Shown here: positions 33,528 to 42,455 of the stretch, piece by piece
How positions within the stretch are numbered: the first letter of the stretch is position 1
How the letters are laid out: each line of letters starts with the position of its first letter
Assembly: GCF_002394865.1 (NCBI RefSeq)
Contig: NZ_DGUZ01000015.1
Coordinates: forward strand, 1-64,000
Direction of reading: 5' to 3'
DNA from: Fibrobacter sp. UBA4297
GTDB taxonomy: Bacteria > Fibrobacterota > Fibrobacteria > Fibrobacterales > Fibrobacteraceae
DNA length: 64,000 nucleotides
Notes under the pieces: generated by a model
Database searches by the model: none
What the model was told of the DNA's origin: nothing
What the model saw: the letters and a program-made list of their open reading frames with translations, nothing else
Translations under genes and position numbers: made by a program

Positions 33528-34295
33528 CTACGGGCGGACGAGAGAGCCGCCCCAGTGCTCATCAAAGAAGGCTTGGAACAGAGGTTCCGGGCCTTTTTTC
33601 AATTCTTCGATGACTTCTGCGGTCGGGCGCTTTCCACGATACAGTTCGCGGAAAGCTCGCTCAAAAAAAGCAATGCGTTCAGCCGGAAATTCACCGGAGT
33701 GCAAGCGGAGCGCATGGAGGTTGAGGGAAGCAAAGCGGAGCGGGTTCCCGAAAGCTCGGCTGCAAGGGGGAACGTCATAATCGACCTTGAGCGTACCACC
33801 CACAAAAGCGTAGGCGCCCACCTGGTTCCTCTGTTGCACAGCAGTGGTGCCGCCAAGGGTCGCAAACTTGCCGATGCGCACATGTCCGCCGAGCTGACAG
33901 GCGTTCGCGATGACCGCCCCCTCGCCGATTTGGCAGTCGTGCCCCACATGGGCATAAGCCATGATGAGAACGCGTGGCGCAATGCAAGTGCAACCACCGC
34001 CCTGAACTGTGCCGCGATTGAGCGTCGTGTATTCGCGAATGATGCAATTTTCGCCAATTTCAAGGCGAGTCGGCTCCCCTGCGTACTTGAGGTCTTGCGG
34101 AGGCGCCCCAAGAATCGCCCCATCGTAAACATGCGTATTTGCCTTGATGGTCACGCCACCGTAAACGCGCACGCGCGATTCAAGCACCACATTTTCACCG
34201 ATTTCCGCACCTTCATCGACAACGCACCAGGGGCCGATAACGACAGACTCGTGGACGTTGGCATTCGGATGAACAAAAGCGGATGGATGGAGCAT
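33528..34295 (-). CDS. lpxA: UDP-N-acetylglucosamine acyltransferase
   Basis: First step of lipid A synthesis: transfers a 3-hydroxyacyl chain from ACP to UDP-GlcNAc. About 255 residues. The N-terminal two thirds are hexapeptide repeats of a left-handed beta-helix (VHPNANVHESVVIGPWCVVD and onward), with the catalytic His in AYAHVGHDCQIG and the following NACQLGGHVRIG coils, then a helical C-terminus with the family signature GNPLRFASLNLHALRL. ATG 34295 is preferred over an in-frame TTG six bases upstream. Convergent with the GH5 gene, 31 bases apart. Confidence 0.92.
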   Translation of the reverse strand: MLHPSAFVHPNANVHESVVIGPWCVVDEGAEIGENVVLESRVRVYGGVTIKANTHVYDGAILGAPPQDLKYAGEPTRLEIGENCIIREYTTLNRGTVQGGGCTCIAPRVLIMAYAHVGHDCQIGEGAVIANACQLGGHVRIGKFATLGGTTAVQQRNQVGAYAFVGGTLKVDYDVPPCSRAFGNPLRFASLNLHALRLHSGEFPAERIAFFERAFRELYRGKRPTAEVIEELKKGPEPLFQAFFDEHWGGSLVRP

Positions 34296-34390
34296 AAGCA
34301 ATTCGCGCCTACGGCGCAGTTACTAGTTAGTAGTTGGCAGAACTTAGTTGGTAGAACTTAGATTAACAGGCTTAAATTTAGTTTTTAGGC

Positions 34391-34479
34391 GAGAGACGAG
34401 AGACGAGAGACGAGAAAAATTGTAACTTCAAAGCCTTTTCTAAGTTCTAAGTTCTAAGCTCTAACTTCTATTTTCTAAA
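34391..34479. repeat. Two different 7-bp tandem arrays side by side
   Basis: GAGAGAC three times at 34391-34411, then after 26 bases TTCTAAG three times, CTCTAAC, TTCTATT and TTCTAAA at 34438-34479. The second array ends nine bases before the GT2 start codon. Confidence 0.92.
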
Positions 34480-34488
34480 TTAAAACGC

Positions 34489-35592
34489 ATGGGTGGCATT
34501 ATTCTCGCATGCCTGACCGCGCTGTATGCGCTTCTGTTCCTATTCTTCATAGTAGGACTGTTAAAGACGCATCGCTATAAAGGCCCCAAAGCAACCCCGA
34601 GTGTTTCGGTCGTAATCCCGATGAGGAACGAAGAGGAATTTGCCGAACGCACACTCGAAGCGGTCGCCGCCCAGGACTACGTTGGCGAATGGGAAGTGAT
34701 TTGCGTTGACGACCGCTCTACCGACCGCACGCGCGAGATTCTCGAAAAATTTGCCGCCACGCACCCACGTTTCCGCGTTTTGAGCCTCCCGCAAGACTTA
34801 CCGCAAATAGCAAGCCCCAAGAAGCGCGCGCTCGAAAGCGCCTTCAAGATTGCCAAAAACGAAGTGCTCTTGACAATGGACGCCGACTGCATCCCGCGCA
34901 AGAGCTGGATTACCGCCATGGCTGGGCGATTTGTCGACGGCATCTGCATTGTGCAAGGCCCCAAGCAGAACAACGGTTCGCGTTCAATGCCGCACCTCTA
35001 CCAGAAACTGGAAACGCTCGGCTACACCGCCATGGAAGCAGCCGGATTCAGCTGGGGACACCCCATCGTAGCAAGCGCCGCCTGCCTTGCCTACAAGAAG
35101 GATTTGTTCTTTAAAGTCGGCGGATTCGGAGACCTCATCAACCTCTCGAGTGGCGATGACGACATGCTCATCCACAAGATGATGAAAATCCCAGGAACGA
35201 AGGTCTGCTACAATCTCGACAAGGACGCCGTCATCGAGACCGCCCCGGTACACACGTGGAAGCAGCTCTTCAACCAGCGCGCCCGCTGGAGCAGCAACGG
35301 CACGAACTACGAAAGCAAAGCCTACATCCTTTTGCTCACGCTCATTTACACGTACTACATCTGGATGTTCGTGAGTCCATGGTGCGCTATATTCCTCGAC
35401 TTTCCGTGGCAGTGGTGCGTGTTCAGCATTCTGCCCAAGATTGTCGTGGACTTTGTATTCTTGAGCATCGCCTCTTGGAAGCTCAAGTCCAAGCGCCGCA
35501 TGCTCGCGTTCTTGCCTGTAGAGCTTATCCAGATTCCGATGATCGTGTTCTGCGTCCCCGCAGGAATCACTGGAATGTTTAGGTGGAAATAA
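34489..35592 (+). CDS. Membrane glycosyltransferase, family GT2
   Basis: 367 residues: an N-terminal helix, a cytoplasmic GT-A domain and two or three C-terminal membrane helices. GT2 motifs are VVIPMRNEEEFAERTLEAV, VDDRSTDRT (first Asp), LTMDADCIP (DxD) and the acceptor/QRARW signature in LFNQRARWSSNGTNY. This is the processive or semi-processive GT2 layout, probably adding sugars to a lipid or surface polysaccharide; donor and product are unknown. No Shine-Dalgarno is seen at ATG 34489. It stands apart from lpxA, which diverges. Confidence 0.85.
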   Translation: MGGIILACLTALYALLFLFFIVGLLKTHRYKGPKATPSVSVVIPMRNEEEFAERTLEAVAAQDYVGEWEVICVDDRSTDRTREILEKFAATHPRFRVLSLPQDLPQIASPKKRALESAFKIAKNEVLLTMDADCIPRKSWITAMAGRFVDGICIVQGPKQNNGSRSMPHLYQKLETLGYTAMEAAGFSWGHPIVASAACLAYKKDLFFKVGGFGDLINLSSGDDDMLIHKMMKIPGTKVCYNLDKDAVIETAPVHTWKQLFNQRARWSSNGTNYESKAYILLLTLIYTYYIWMFVSPWCAIFLDFPWQWCVFSILPKIVVDFVFLSIASWKLKSKRRMLAFLPVELIQIPMIVFCVPAGITGMFRWK

Positions 35593-35610
35593 AGGCGCCA
35601 AAGGCGCCTT
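35592..35610. terminator. Short perfect hairpin after the GT2 stop
   Basis: AAGGCGCC-AAA-GGCGCCTT, starting on the last base of the stop codon. There is no T-run beyond two bases, so its terminator role is uncertain. Degenerate heptads (TTAGTTG, GCAGAAC, TTAGCTC) follow up to about 35640. Confidence 0.5.
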
Positions 35611-35701
35611 AGTTGGCAGAACTTAGCTCGCTTCGCTCCTAGAACTTAGTTATGTTCTTTTAGAGAAAAGAGAGTGTTCTAAGTGAGATTATCGCTTCGC
35701 T

Positions 35702-37036
35702 CTAAGTTCTACTTCTCGCCCAGGCAATTGCTTCTTCGGCGTTCTTGATTTTACCGTCGAGCTGGAGCTCAAAGCTTTGCTTGATAGTTTCGCCCATTTG
35801 CTTGCCCGGCTTGAATCCCAGATCCATAAGCATTTTGCCCATGAGGAATGGCTGCGGAGCTGCATTGAGCAAGTCGAGGCTTGCAGCGGCTTGCCAAAGC
35901 TTTTCCGGGAATTCAGATTCGCCGGCGGCCGCGTAATACTTACGCGGGGTGGCTTTCACAAGCAGGCACAAGAGCTTTAAGCCACCCAGCTTCACCGCCA
36001 TGCGGCGAAGCGCCGGCGCATCGTCCACAATTGCAAAATCGAGTCCGCAGTAAGCATCCAAGAGCAGCGGAACGTTCTTCACCAAGTGCGATTCGTTCGT
36101 AATGCGCTCGAGAAACTTGAGAGATGTTTTTGGACTCCCGCTGAGGAATGCGGCAAACGCAAATTCCATCACCTGATCGTCCGAAAGCGGTGCGCACTCG
36201 GCGTCACCAACAGCTCCACCTGCCGCTTCAGCATTCGCAAAGTTCCTGCGCAAGCTCTCCATGTTATCAAGCATTTCGCCCAAGTCTTCCCAGGAGCCAC
36301 GCAGTGGCAAAACTTCCGGGAAAAATTCATTCAGCTTGATGTCCAAAAATGCACGCAATCCAAGCGACGGCTTGCCTGGCTTCAACAGCCACTTCTTGAA
36401 CTCTTCGAACAAGCGCTCAATCGAAAGGTCTTCAAGCGAAAGCGTACGGCAAAGTTCAATCGTCTCGGGCGCAAGCCTAAGCGCAAAGCGGCTTGCAAAT
36501 TGCACACCGCGCAAAATGCGAAGCGAATCTTCGACAAAGGCAGGTCCCACATGGCGCAAGAGTCCCTTCTTCAAGTCGTCAATGCCGCCGTACGGGTCGC
36601 AAAGTGTAAGTTCCGGAAGTTCCATGCCCATCGCATTGATGGTAAAGTCACGGCGGAGTGCCGCTTCCTTGAACGAAAGCTTTTCATCCGTATGCACCAC
36701 GAAACCGCGATGACCATAGCCAACCTTGCTTTCGGTACGCGGGAACGAGAAATCGAGCGAGAGGCCCTTCATCGCCAAATGGATCACGCCAAACGCCTTA
36801 CCTACAAGATTCGTACGGCCGTACTTCTTTAAAATCGGAACAAGTTCATCTTGCGTGAGGTCGTAAACTTCGACATCGTAGTCGCGGCAAGTCCTGCCAA
36901 GGAGCGCATCGCGCACCCAGCCGCCCACCAGGAAGGCGCGGCCACCGGCATTGCGAATTTCAGTTGCAATAGAAAGCAATCGATTCGGCAAGTCCGGTTC
37001 AAACGTCTTGCCTGCAAGAGTCATGATTGTCGGCAT
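35702..37036 (-). CDS. tRNA nucleotidyltransferase / poly(A) polymerase family (CCA-adding type)
   Basis: 444 residues. Class II nucleotidyltransferase that adds or repairs the 3' CCA of tRNA. Motifs: FLVGGWVRDALLGR, the DYDVEVYD metal Asp pair, RRDFTINAM, DPYGGIDDLKKGLLRHV and EDSLRILRGVQFASRF. The tRNA gene in this window lacks an encoded CCA, so such an activity is needed. A poly(A) polymerase cannot be excluded by eye, so no symbol is given. Its ATG overlaps the stop of the upstream lipoprotein gene (TAATG), suggesting coupled translation. Confidence 0.88.
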   Translation of the reverse strand: MPTIMTLAGKTFEPDLPNRLLSIATEIRNAGGRAFLVGGWVRDALLGRTCRDYDVEVYDLTQDELVPILKKYGRTNLVGKAFGVIHLAMKGLSLDFSFPRTESKVGYGHRGFVVHTDEKLSFKEAALRRDFTINAMGMELPELTLCDPYGGIDDLKKGLLRHVGPAFVEDSLRILRGVQFASRFALRLAPETIELCRTLSLEDLSIERLFEEFKKWLLKPGKPSLGLRAFLDIKLNEFFPEVLPLRGSWEDLGEMLDNMESLRRNFANAEAAGGAVGDAECAPLSDDQVMEFAFAAFLSGSPKTSLKFLERITNESHLVKNVPLLLDAYCGLDFAIVDDAPALRRMAVKLGGLKLLCLLVKATPRKYYAAAGESEFPEKLWQAAASLDLLNAAPQPFLMGKMLMDLGFKPGKQMGETIKQSFELQLDGKIKNAEEAIAWARSRT

Positions 37037-37395
37037 TACTTATTTGCCTCAGTAGACTTGTAACGGTCGTAAATGCTAGTCGTCTTTTCTTCGGAAGAAT
37101 CCTGCAACAAAGTCTGGACAGAAATATCAGCGGCGGAATCACGAGGTGCGAGCCCCTGCGACTTGGCATAGCGTTCGTAAATATCCCCGGACTGTCCGGA
37201 CTCGTTTTTCTTTTTTGACTCGTCTTCGCGGCAGGTGCGCAGTTCGTTTTCCATGTAAGCACGCTGGTCCGGAGAATACGTCATTGTATTCAGGCGGTAT
37301 TCGATCTCTTCGCAGACAAGGCCTTGACGCTCGCCAGCACAGCCCATCAAGGACACCACAGCAAAAAATGCGGCAAAAGCAAATAACTTATTCAT
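37036..37395 (-). CDS. Small lipoprotein, translationally coupled to the tRNA nucleotidyltransferase
   Basis: 119 residues with lipobox SLMGC (Cys19). The mature chain is strongly charged and carries two Cys (LVCEEIEYRL, LRTCREDESK), likely a disulfide, and two similar short motifs, DIYERYAKSQ and SIYDRYKSTE, near residues 73 and 109. No family recognised. GAGGA precedes the ATG. Its stop codon shares a base with the ATG of the next gene, although the products are in different compartments. Confidence 0.75.
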   Translation of the reverse strand: MNKLFAFAAFFAVVSLMGCAGERQGLVCEEIEYRLNTMTYSPDQRAYMENELRTCREDESKKKNESGQSGDIYERYAKSQGLAPRDSAADISVQTLLQDSSEEKTTSIYDRYKSTEANK

Positions 37396-37413
37396 AACTA
37401 TCCTCGCAAACGA

Positions 37414-39783
37414 CTAATGAATAATTAGAAGCTTGCCCTTCTTAACCTTGGTGCCGCCACGGATAACATACTGGTAGATACCCGGAGCCACGATTTTCCC
37501 GTTATTCATACGGCCATCCCATGCGGCACGGCCACCGGCAATCTGTTCCCCGCTCAGCGACTTCACCAGCTTTCCGCCTCTGTTATAGATAAGGACAACA
37601 GCGTCATCGGCGAGATTGACAAACGAAACAAGTGCCTGCAATTTCGGACGGAACGGATTCGGGTAAACCTTGACATCTTCAAGAGCGCCGTCTGTCATGT
37701 TCTTTTCCGTTCCGCACAGGTCGTCGCGCTTATAACGGGTAATGCCATTTTCATGGGCAAACCACACAACGCCAAGGACAGTATCCACGGCCACATCCTG
37801 AATTTTTTCGCTAAGGAGCCCATGACGACTCGTAAAATGCTGCACGGAGAGCGTATCTGGACTCGTCGATCGAGGAGTCAAGCGGTACGCGCCCTGCGAC
37901 GTAGTGCCGACCCAGAGATTTCCACGGCTATCCACATCGATACTGGTGTAACTGGCACCGCTTAGACCGTTCGTCGAAAGCGGCGTCTTCAAATCCTTTT
38001 CATCTTTGTCCCAGTACTGGATTGCGGAGTTCGTGACCATCCAGACGTTGTCGGTCTTCGGCTCGTAAACCAAATCCAGTGGAGTAGAGGACGGCCCCGA
38101 ATAGAATTCCTTATAAGTCGTATCCACCCAGGAAATATCCCCGCCTCTTGATTTTGGCACCGGAAAGGTAAACACGTCCAGCCCGCCGCCCGCATCAAGT
38201 GAAGCTCCGTCGCGTGTCCCCACATAGACAATCCACTGCTTGCCATCATCACTCAGACGGGCATACATCGGACCGCCAATAGGGCCAGACCCCACATTGC
38301 TTGCACAAGACATCGTCGTTGAACTCCCCTTAATATCGATGTAAACCAGGCTATAGCCCTTATTCGATGCAGATGTCGTCAAAAAGCCCATATTGTCCGG
38401 TGCAACGGTCGTCGATACGGCAATTGTGAATTCACCAGGCATATTGGAGCCCTCGTAATAGTTGTCCATGCAATAGGAATGGCTATGGTCGCTCAGCGTA
38501 AACGTATTGGTCAGCGTTTCAGCCCAGCCACTGTATAAGTAAAAGCCGTAACCCCAGAAATGGTACATCGCCCCACCTGTAGGGAGGACCGACAAAACCT
38601 TCAGATTGTGCGCACGCGCATCGGAATTGTTCGCAAACGCAGGGACTCCTGGATCTATAGGAACAGGGTCGCTCCACCTATAGTCATTGGCATCCTTCGA
38701 ATAATAATAGTATGACAGGCGCCCGTTGTCGGTAGCCGCCAAAACACCGCCCTTCGGGAGAGCCTCGAGTTCATAAACTTGATTTAGAGGAAATGACCTA
38801 TATGTCGAAATGTCCTTCAGTTTTTCGCCATCGTAGTGGAATATCTTCCTCGCACCGGCCAAAACAGCATTTCCCGACGGTTGCAACGACACCCAGCGGA
38901 CAATAGACCTGTAAAAATAGCGCGCTACCCTCTTACCATTTTCCTTATAGACTACAGAATCGCGTTCATACAGGACGGAATCCTTAAGAACCTTTCCACG
39001 GACACAAACCATCTGGTCAGTATCCGAAAACAGGGAGAACGTATCGAGCGCCACCCGCGTTTCGCCGTCCTTGTCCCAAATTCTCATGCCTTCCGTCGGG
39101 AATACCTTTATTTTGCCATCCTTCCAGGCAATGCTCTTGATAGGCTTGTTATCGCTAGAAGCCTTCTGAATCACCGTCCATCCATCCGGATCGTAAAGCG
39201 TCACATCGGATTCCAGGTTGTCCCAATCCATTTTGCGCATGTAAAGAGCGCCACCCGCGGCAACAATCAGGGAATCCCCGCGAATATCCATAGCGCTCAC
39301 GGGATTTGCAGAAATGCTGATATCTGCAAGCCTGTCGATAGTGAGGATGGAGGTCATCGTCTTGATGCTAAAGAACGACAGGCGGTCATCGAAGGCAATC
39401 ACGAGAACCGGGCCGCAAGCAAGCGCCATACCAGGAATCACATGCGTGTTGCTACCGGCATAGGCACGGCTCTGGACCACCCAGTGGCCACCCGGCATCA
39501 TCAACGATATAACGCCATTGTCGGTCACTGAAAAGACGCCAGCATCCTTTGAGATAATCACGGCGGCAACCGACTGGTCGCCAAGGCCGTTCGAGGTCGT
39601 GTAGAGGTCGTCGGCCGTATTCGCCCTGTAACGGACACCTCCCGCTGTCGCCATAAGCAGCCCCTCGCCATTAGGGACGGCAGCCTTTATGGGGAAAGGG
39701 CTTGTAAAGTTAAGCCACACGTCTTGAGCAAAAGACGAAGTAGCCAAAACGAGAATGCAGATGAGATGGAGCAAATTTTTCAC
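37414..39783 (-). CDS. PorZ-like two-propeller exported protein with C-terminal FlgD-like/sorting-type domain
   Basis: 789 residues. The signal peptide (LATSSFA-QDVW) is followed by a start like that of type IX secretion protein PorZ: WLNFTSPFPIKAAVPNGEGL, then GGVRYRANTADDLYTTSNGLGDQSVAAV with a strand-rich, blade-like pattern. Later ligand-binding-propeller blades (DSRGNLWVGTTSQGAYRL; VDTVLGVVWFAHENGITRYK) and a C-terminal module, VKVYPNPFRPK to APGIYQYVIRGGTKVKKGKL, match FlgD/T9SS sorting domains. In Bacteroidetes PorZ is part of the attachment complex. The start is GTG 39783 because the signal peptide begins there. It lies 30 bases after an ECF sigma gene. Confidence 0.65.
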   Translation of the reverse strand: MKNLLHLICILVLATSSFAQDVWLNFTSPFPIKAAVPNGEGLLMATAGGVRYRANTADDLYTTSNGLGDQSVAAVIISKDAGVFSVTDNGVISLMMPGGHWVVQSRAYAGSNTHVIPGMALACGPVLVIAFDDRLSFFSIKTMTSILTIDRLADISISANPVSAMDIRGDSLIVAAGGALYMRKMDWDNLESDVTLYDPDGWTVIQKASSDNKPIKSIAWKDGKIKVFPTEGMRIWDKDGETRVALDTFSLFSDTDQMVCVRGKVLKDSVLYERDSVVYKENGKRVARYFYRSIVRWVSLQPSGNAVLAGARKIFHYDGEKLKDISTYRSFPLNQVYELEALPKGGVLAATDNGRLSYYYYSKDANDYRWSDPVPIDPGVPAFANNSDARAHNLKVLSVLPTGGAMYHFWGYGFYLYSGWAETLTNTFTLSDHSHSYCMDNYYEGSNMPGEFTIAVSTTVAPDNMGFLTTSASNKGYSLVYIDIKGSSTTMSCASNVGSGPIGGPMYARLSDDGKQWIVYVGTRDGASLDAGGGLDVFTFPVPKSRGGDISWVDTTYKEFYSGPSSTPLDLVYEPKTDNVWMVTNSAIQYWDKDEKDLKTPLSTNGLSGASYTSIDVDSRGNLWVGTTSQGAYRLTPRSTSPDTLSVQHFTSRHGLLSEKIQDVAVDTVLGVVWFAHENGITRYKRDDLCGTEKNMTDGALEDVKVYPNPFRPKLQALVSFVNLADDAVVLIYNRGGKLVKSLSGEQIAGGRAAWDGRMNNGKIVAPGIYQYVIRGGTKVKKGKLLIIH

Positions 39784-39813
39784 AATATAAAATTACGAAA
39801 TTTTAGAAGCATT

Positions 39814-40428
39814 TCAACCAGCATATTCAATAATTTCTCGCAAAGAAGCATCGCGCCCCGTAATCACTTGAATCCGGTCCTTGAACGTGGATACTTTTTC
39901 TTGCATTTTCTTAAACGCAATATCACGCCGGTGAACGATGCTCCCCCGCGAAAGCCCTGTCAGTTGACTCAGGTCGCGGATGCTTAGCCCGCCCACAATC
40001 GAGAGTTCGACAAGCATCTTTTCGAACGGATTCAGCACACTCAGCAGATTCGTAAACATCCCCATGACTGCCTCCGCACAAAGTTCCTCCTTTGGAAACA
40101 CATTAGTATCGCCCACATTCGCATCGTAAAATGCCATAGATTCGCCCAGACTCGAAAACGGGATTTCACACACCAGCCGCCTTTTACGATAGCCGTTGTA
40201 GTGGCAGTTCAAAAGCACAGCCTCAAACCAGGGCAAAAGATGGACCTGATTATTCAGCGACTCCGCTTTTTTGCAAAAACGAAGCGCCACCTCCTGAAAC
40301 AAGTCGTCCGCCTCGTCCTTTGTGGCACACTTTTTCAAGCACAATTTGTATATTCTGTAGGAATATTTTTTCCAGACAGAGCCCACCCAATTCCGGGGAT
40401 GGCCGCAAGGGAATTCTGTATATGACAT
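39814..40428 (-). CDS. ECF-type RNA polymerase sigma factor
   Basis: 204 residues with sigma region 2 (CLKKCATKDEADDLFQEVAL) and region 4 helix-turn-helix (LSIRDLSQLTGLSRGSIVHR, followed by a Lys-rich helix). The linker (about 85-130) is longer than in the smallest ECF factors. It would direct RNA polymerase to a specific regulon. No anti-sigma gene is adjacent. It lies just upstream of and co-directional with the PorZ-like gene, and diverges from dsbD with 45 bases between start codons. Confidence 0.78.
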   Translation of the reverse strand: MSYTEFPCGHPRNWVGSVWKKYSYRIYKLCLKKCATKDEADDLFQEVALRFCKKAESLNNQVHLLPWFEAVLLNCHYNGYRKRRLVCEIPFSSLGESMAFYDANVGDTNVFPKEELCAEAVMGMFTNLLSVLNPFEKMLVELSIVGGLSIRDLSQLTGLSRGSIVHRRDIAFKKMQEKVSTFKDRIQVITGRDASLREIIEYAG

Positions 40429-40473
40429 AAATGTTTATACCCAATATTTTCTTCTTCTAGCGAGACTCAATTT

Positions 40474-42411
40474 ATGAAAATTTTTAACAAATTTATGGAT
40501 TTTGGAAATTTTGCAAACAACCGTTTGCAAAAATCGTCATTTTGCATCCTATTGTTTGCAGCGGCAACCCTTGCGCAAGAGTTCAACATGAACAATATGC
40601 CCCCTCCGGAAGCAAGTTTGCAGTATTCTGCAGGGGCTTTGTCAAAGGAATCCAGCGTAACGGTGGACATCACCATCCCGGATAATTGGCACGTGAACGC
40701 AAACATCGCTGCCGACGAATTTTTAAAGCCATCGTCCATCGAGATTTCGGCACAGGGAATCCACTTCGGAGAGCCCAAGTGGCCAGAGCCAATCAAGGAA
40801 TACAGCGAGGCCTTGGACCTCGAAAATCTCGTGTTCAAGGGGCGCTTCCAGATTTTGCTCCCGATTGACAGTATCGAAACCGATTATGACAGCCTCACGA
40901 CCCAGGCGACGTTCCACTACCAGGCCTGCGACAATTCCATTTGCCTTGCTCCATCGCAAGTGACATTTGGCGTGGGAACTGTGGGCTTTAACAACAAGAG
41001 AGCCTCGCGGGATGATGCCGCGGCCCCAGCGACGAAAAGCGCCACGAGTTCTACAGGGAAAGCGGGCAGAAACACAGCCGGAAATGCAGCAGGTAACGCC
41101 TCAGGGAATGTTGTCAATGCGCCGAGTGCCGCCGGGAATGCGACAGAAGGCGCTACCGGGACGTTCGTTCTGCTTTTGTCGGCACTGTTCGGTGGCTTAA
41201 TTCTGAACTTGATGCCGTGTGTGCTTCCAGTGCTTTCGCTAAAGCTTTTCAGCTTGATCAAGCAGTCTCGTGAGAGCCGCCGGCGCCTGCTTATGCTAGG
41301 CGCCACGACAACCCTCGGGATACTTGTGAGTTTCTGGACGCTCGCCGGGGTTGTCGCCGCCGTCAAGGCGGGCGGCGGAAACGCAGGCTGGGGCATGCAA
41401 TTTCAGAGCGCAGGATTCATCGCATTCATGGTCGTGATTCTAAGCGCCTTTGCAATGAGCTTTTTTGGAGTCTTTGAAATCTGGCTCCCCGGAAGCGCCA
41501 CCACCAAGATGGACAAGGCCGGGCGCAAGCAAGGCTTTTGGGGCGCATTTTTCACAGGCGCACTCCTCGTGCTTTTGAGCACGCCGTGCTCCGCACCGTT
41601 TCTCGGCACCGCGATGGGTTTTGCGTTTACCGCATCGGTCCCTGTACTGTTTTTGTTTTTCACCGCAGCAGGTGTTGGGCTTGCGCTCCCCTACATGCTC
41701 GTGAGTACGTTTCCGAAAGTCCTGAAAGTTTTTCCGAAACCGGGCGCATGGATGGTCACGCTCCAGAAAATCATGGGCGTGCTATTGCTCGGCACAGTCG
41801 TATGGCTCCTGTGGGTCGTGCATGAACAGGCCGGAAACGTGGGCGTCGGCATTTTCGCCGCCATCTCGCTTTTGAGCATCGCCATGAGCTTCGCCATTGG
41901 AAACATCGCCCCGCCGGGAGTCGCGTTTTCTCGCGAAGTCATCTCCGTTGGCGGCGCCGTCGTGATTCTCGCCGCCATCTGGTTTGCATTTGCATCGCCA
42001 AAGTTCGAAGCTGAAGTCGATGCGATTTTCAAAGCACGCTCTGTACAACTTGTTACCGAAGATGGCTGGTACCGCTACACGCCGGAACTCATCGAAGAAT
42101 TTGCGAAGTCTGGCCGTACCGTATTCATTGACGCCACCGCCGACTGGTGCCTCACTTGCAAGGCAAACGAAGCGGCCGTCCTCAACCGCGAAGATTTCAA
42201 ACGCGCCATGGACAGCTTGAACGTTGCCCGCGTCAAGGCAGACTGGACCCGCGAAACACCCGAAGTCACTGCACTTCTCCAGAGCATGGGCAAGTCTGGC
42301 GTGCCCGCCTACGCCATCTATCCCGCCGGCGACAAAAGCAAGCAAATCGTACTCCCGGAACTGCTTACGACAAGCGCTATTGTGGAGAAGATTGTAGACG
42401 GTAGGAAGTAA
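40474..42411 (+). CDS. dsbD: Thiol:disulfide interchange protein DsbD
   Basis: 645 residues; passes electrons from cytoplasmic thioredoxin to periplasmic thiol proteins. Three parts are seen. The N-terminal periplasmic domain follows a signal peptide and has the active pair in YQACDNSICLAPS. A low-complexity Ala/Thr/Asn linker (about 180-225) leads to eight membrane helices with Cys in NLMPCVLPVLSLK and STPCSAPFLGTAMG. The C-terminal thioredoxin domain has ADWCLTCKANEAAV near residue 557. ATG 40474 gives a long N-region; ATG 40495 is an alternative. No clear Shine-Dalgarno. Confidence 0.93.
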   Translation: MKIFNKFMDFGNFANNRLQKSSFCILLFAAATLAQEFNMNNMPPPEASLQYSAGALSKESSVTVDITIPDNWHVNANIAADEFLKPSSIEISAQGIHFGEPKWPEPIKEYSEALDLENLVFKGRFQILLPIDSIETDYDSLTTQATFHYQACDNSICLAPSQVTFGVGTVGFNNKRASRDDAAAPATKSATSSTGKAGRNTAGNAAGNASGNVVNAPSAAGNATEGATGTFVLLLSALFGGLILNLMPCVLPVLSLKLFSLIKQSRESRRRLLMLGATTTLGILVSFWTLAGVVAAVKAGGGNAGWGMQFQSAGFIAFMVVILSAFAMSFFGVFEIWLPGSATTKMDKAGRKQGFWGAFFTGALLVLLSTPCSAPFLGTAMGFAFTASVPVLFLFFTAAGVGLALPYMLVSTFPKVLKVFPKPGAWMVTLQKIMGVLLLGTVVWLLWVVHEQAGNVGVGIFAAISLLSIAMSFAIGNIAPPGVAFSREVISVGGAVVILAAIWFAFASPKFEAEVDAIFKARSVQLVTEDGWYRYTPELIEEFAKSGRTVFIDATADWCLTCKANEAAVLNREDFKRAMDSLNVARVKADWTRETPEVTALLQSMGKSGVPAYAIYPAGDKSKQIVLPELLTTSAIVEKIVDGRK

Positions 42412-42455
42412 GCTTCTTAAATTTATTACAACATCAAATTCAACAATGAGGTTAC

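Noticed and set aside
39783..39792. TATATT adjacent to the GTG start of the PorZ-like gene as a leaderless promoter
   Set aside because: The box abuts the start codon, so transcription would begin inside the gene; the gene is more likely read from the sigma-factor promoter.
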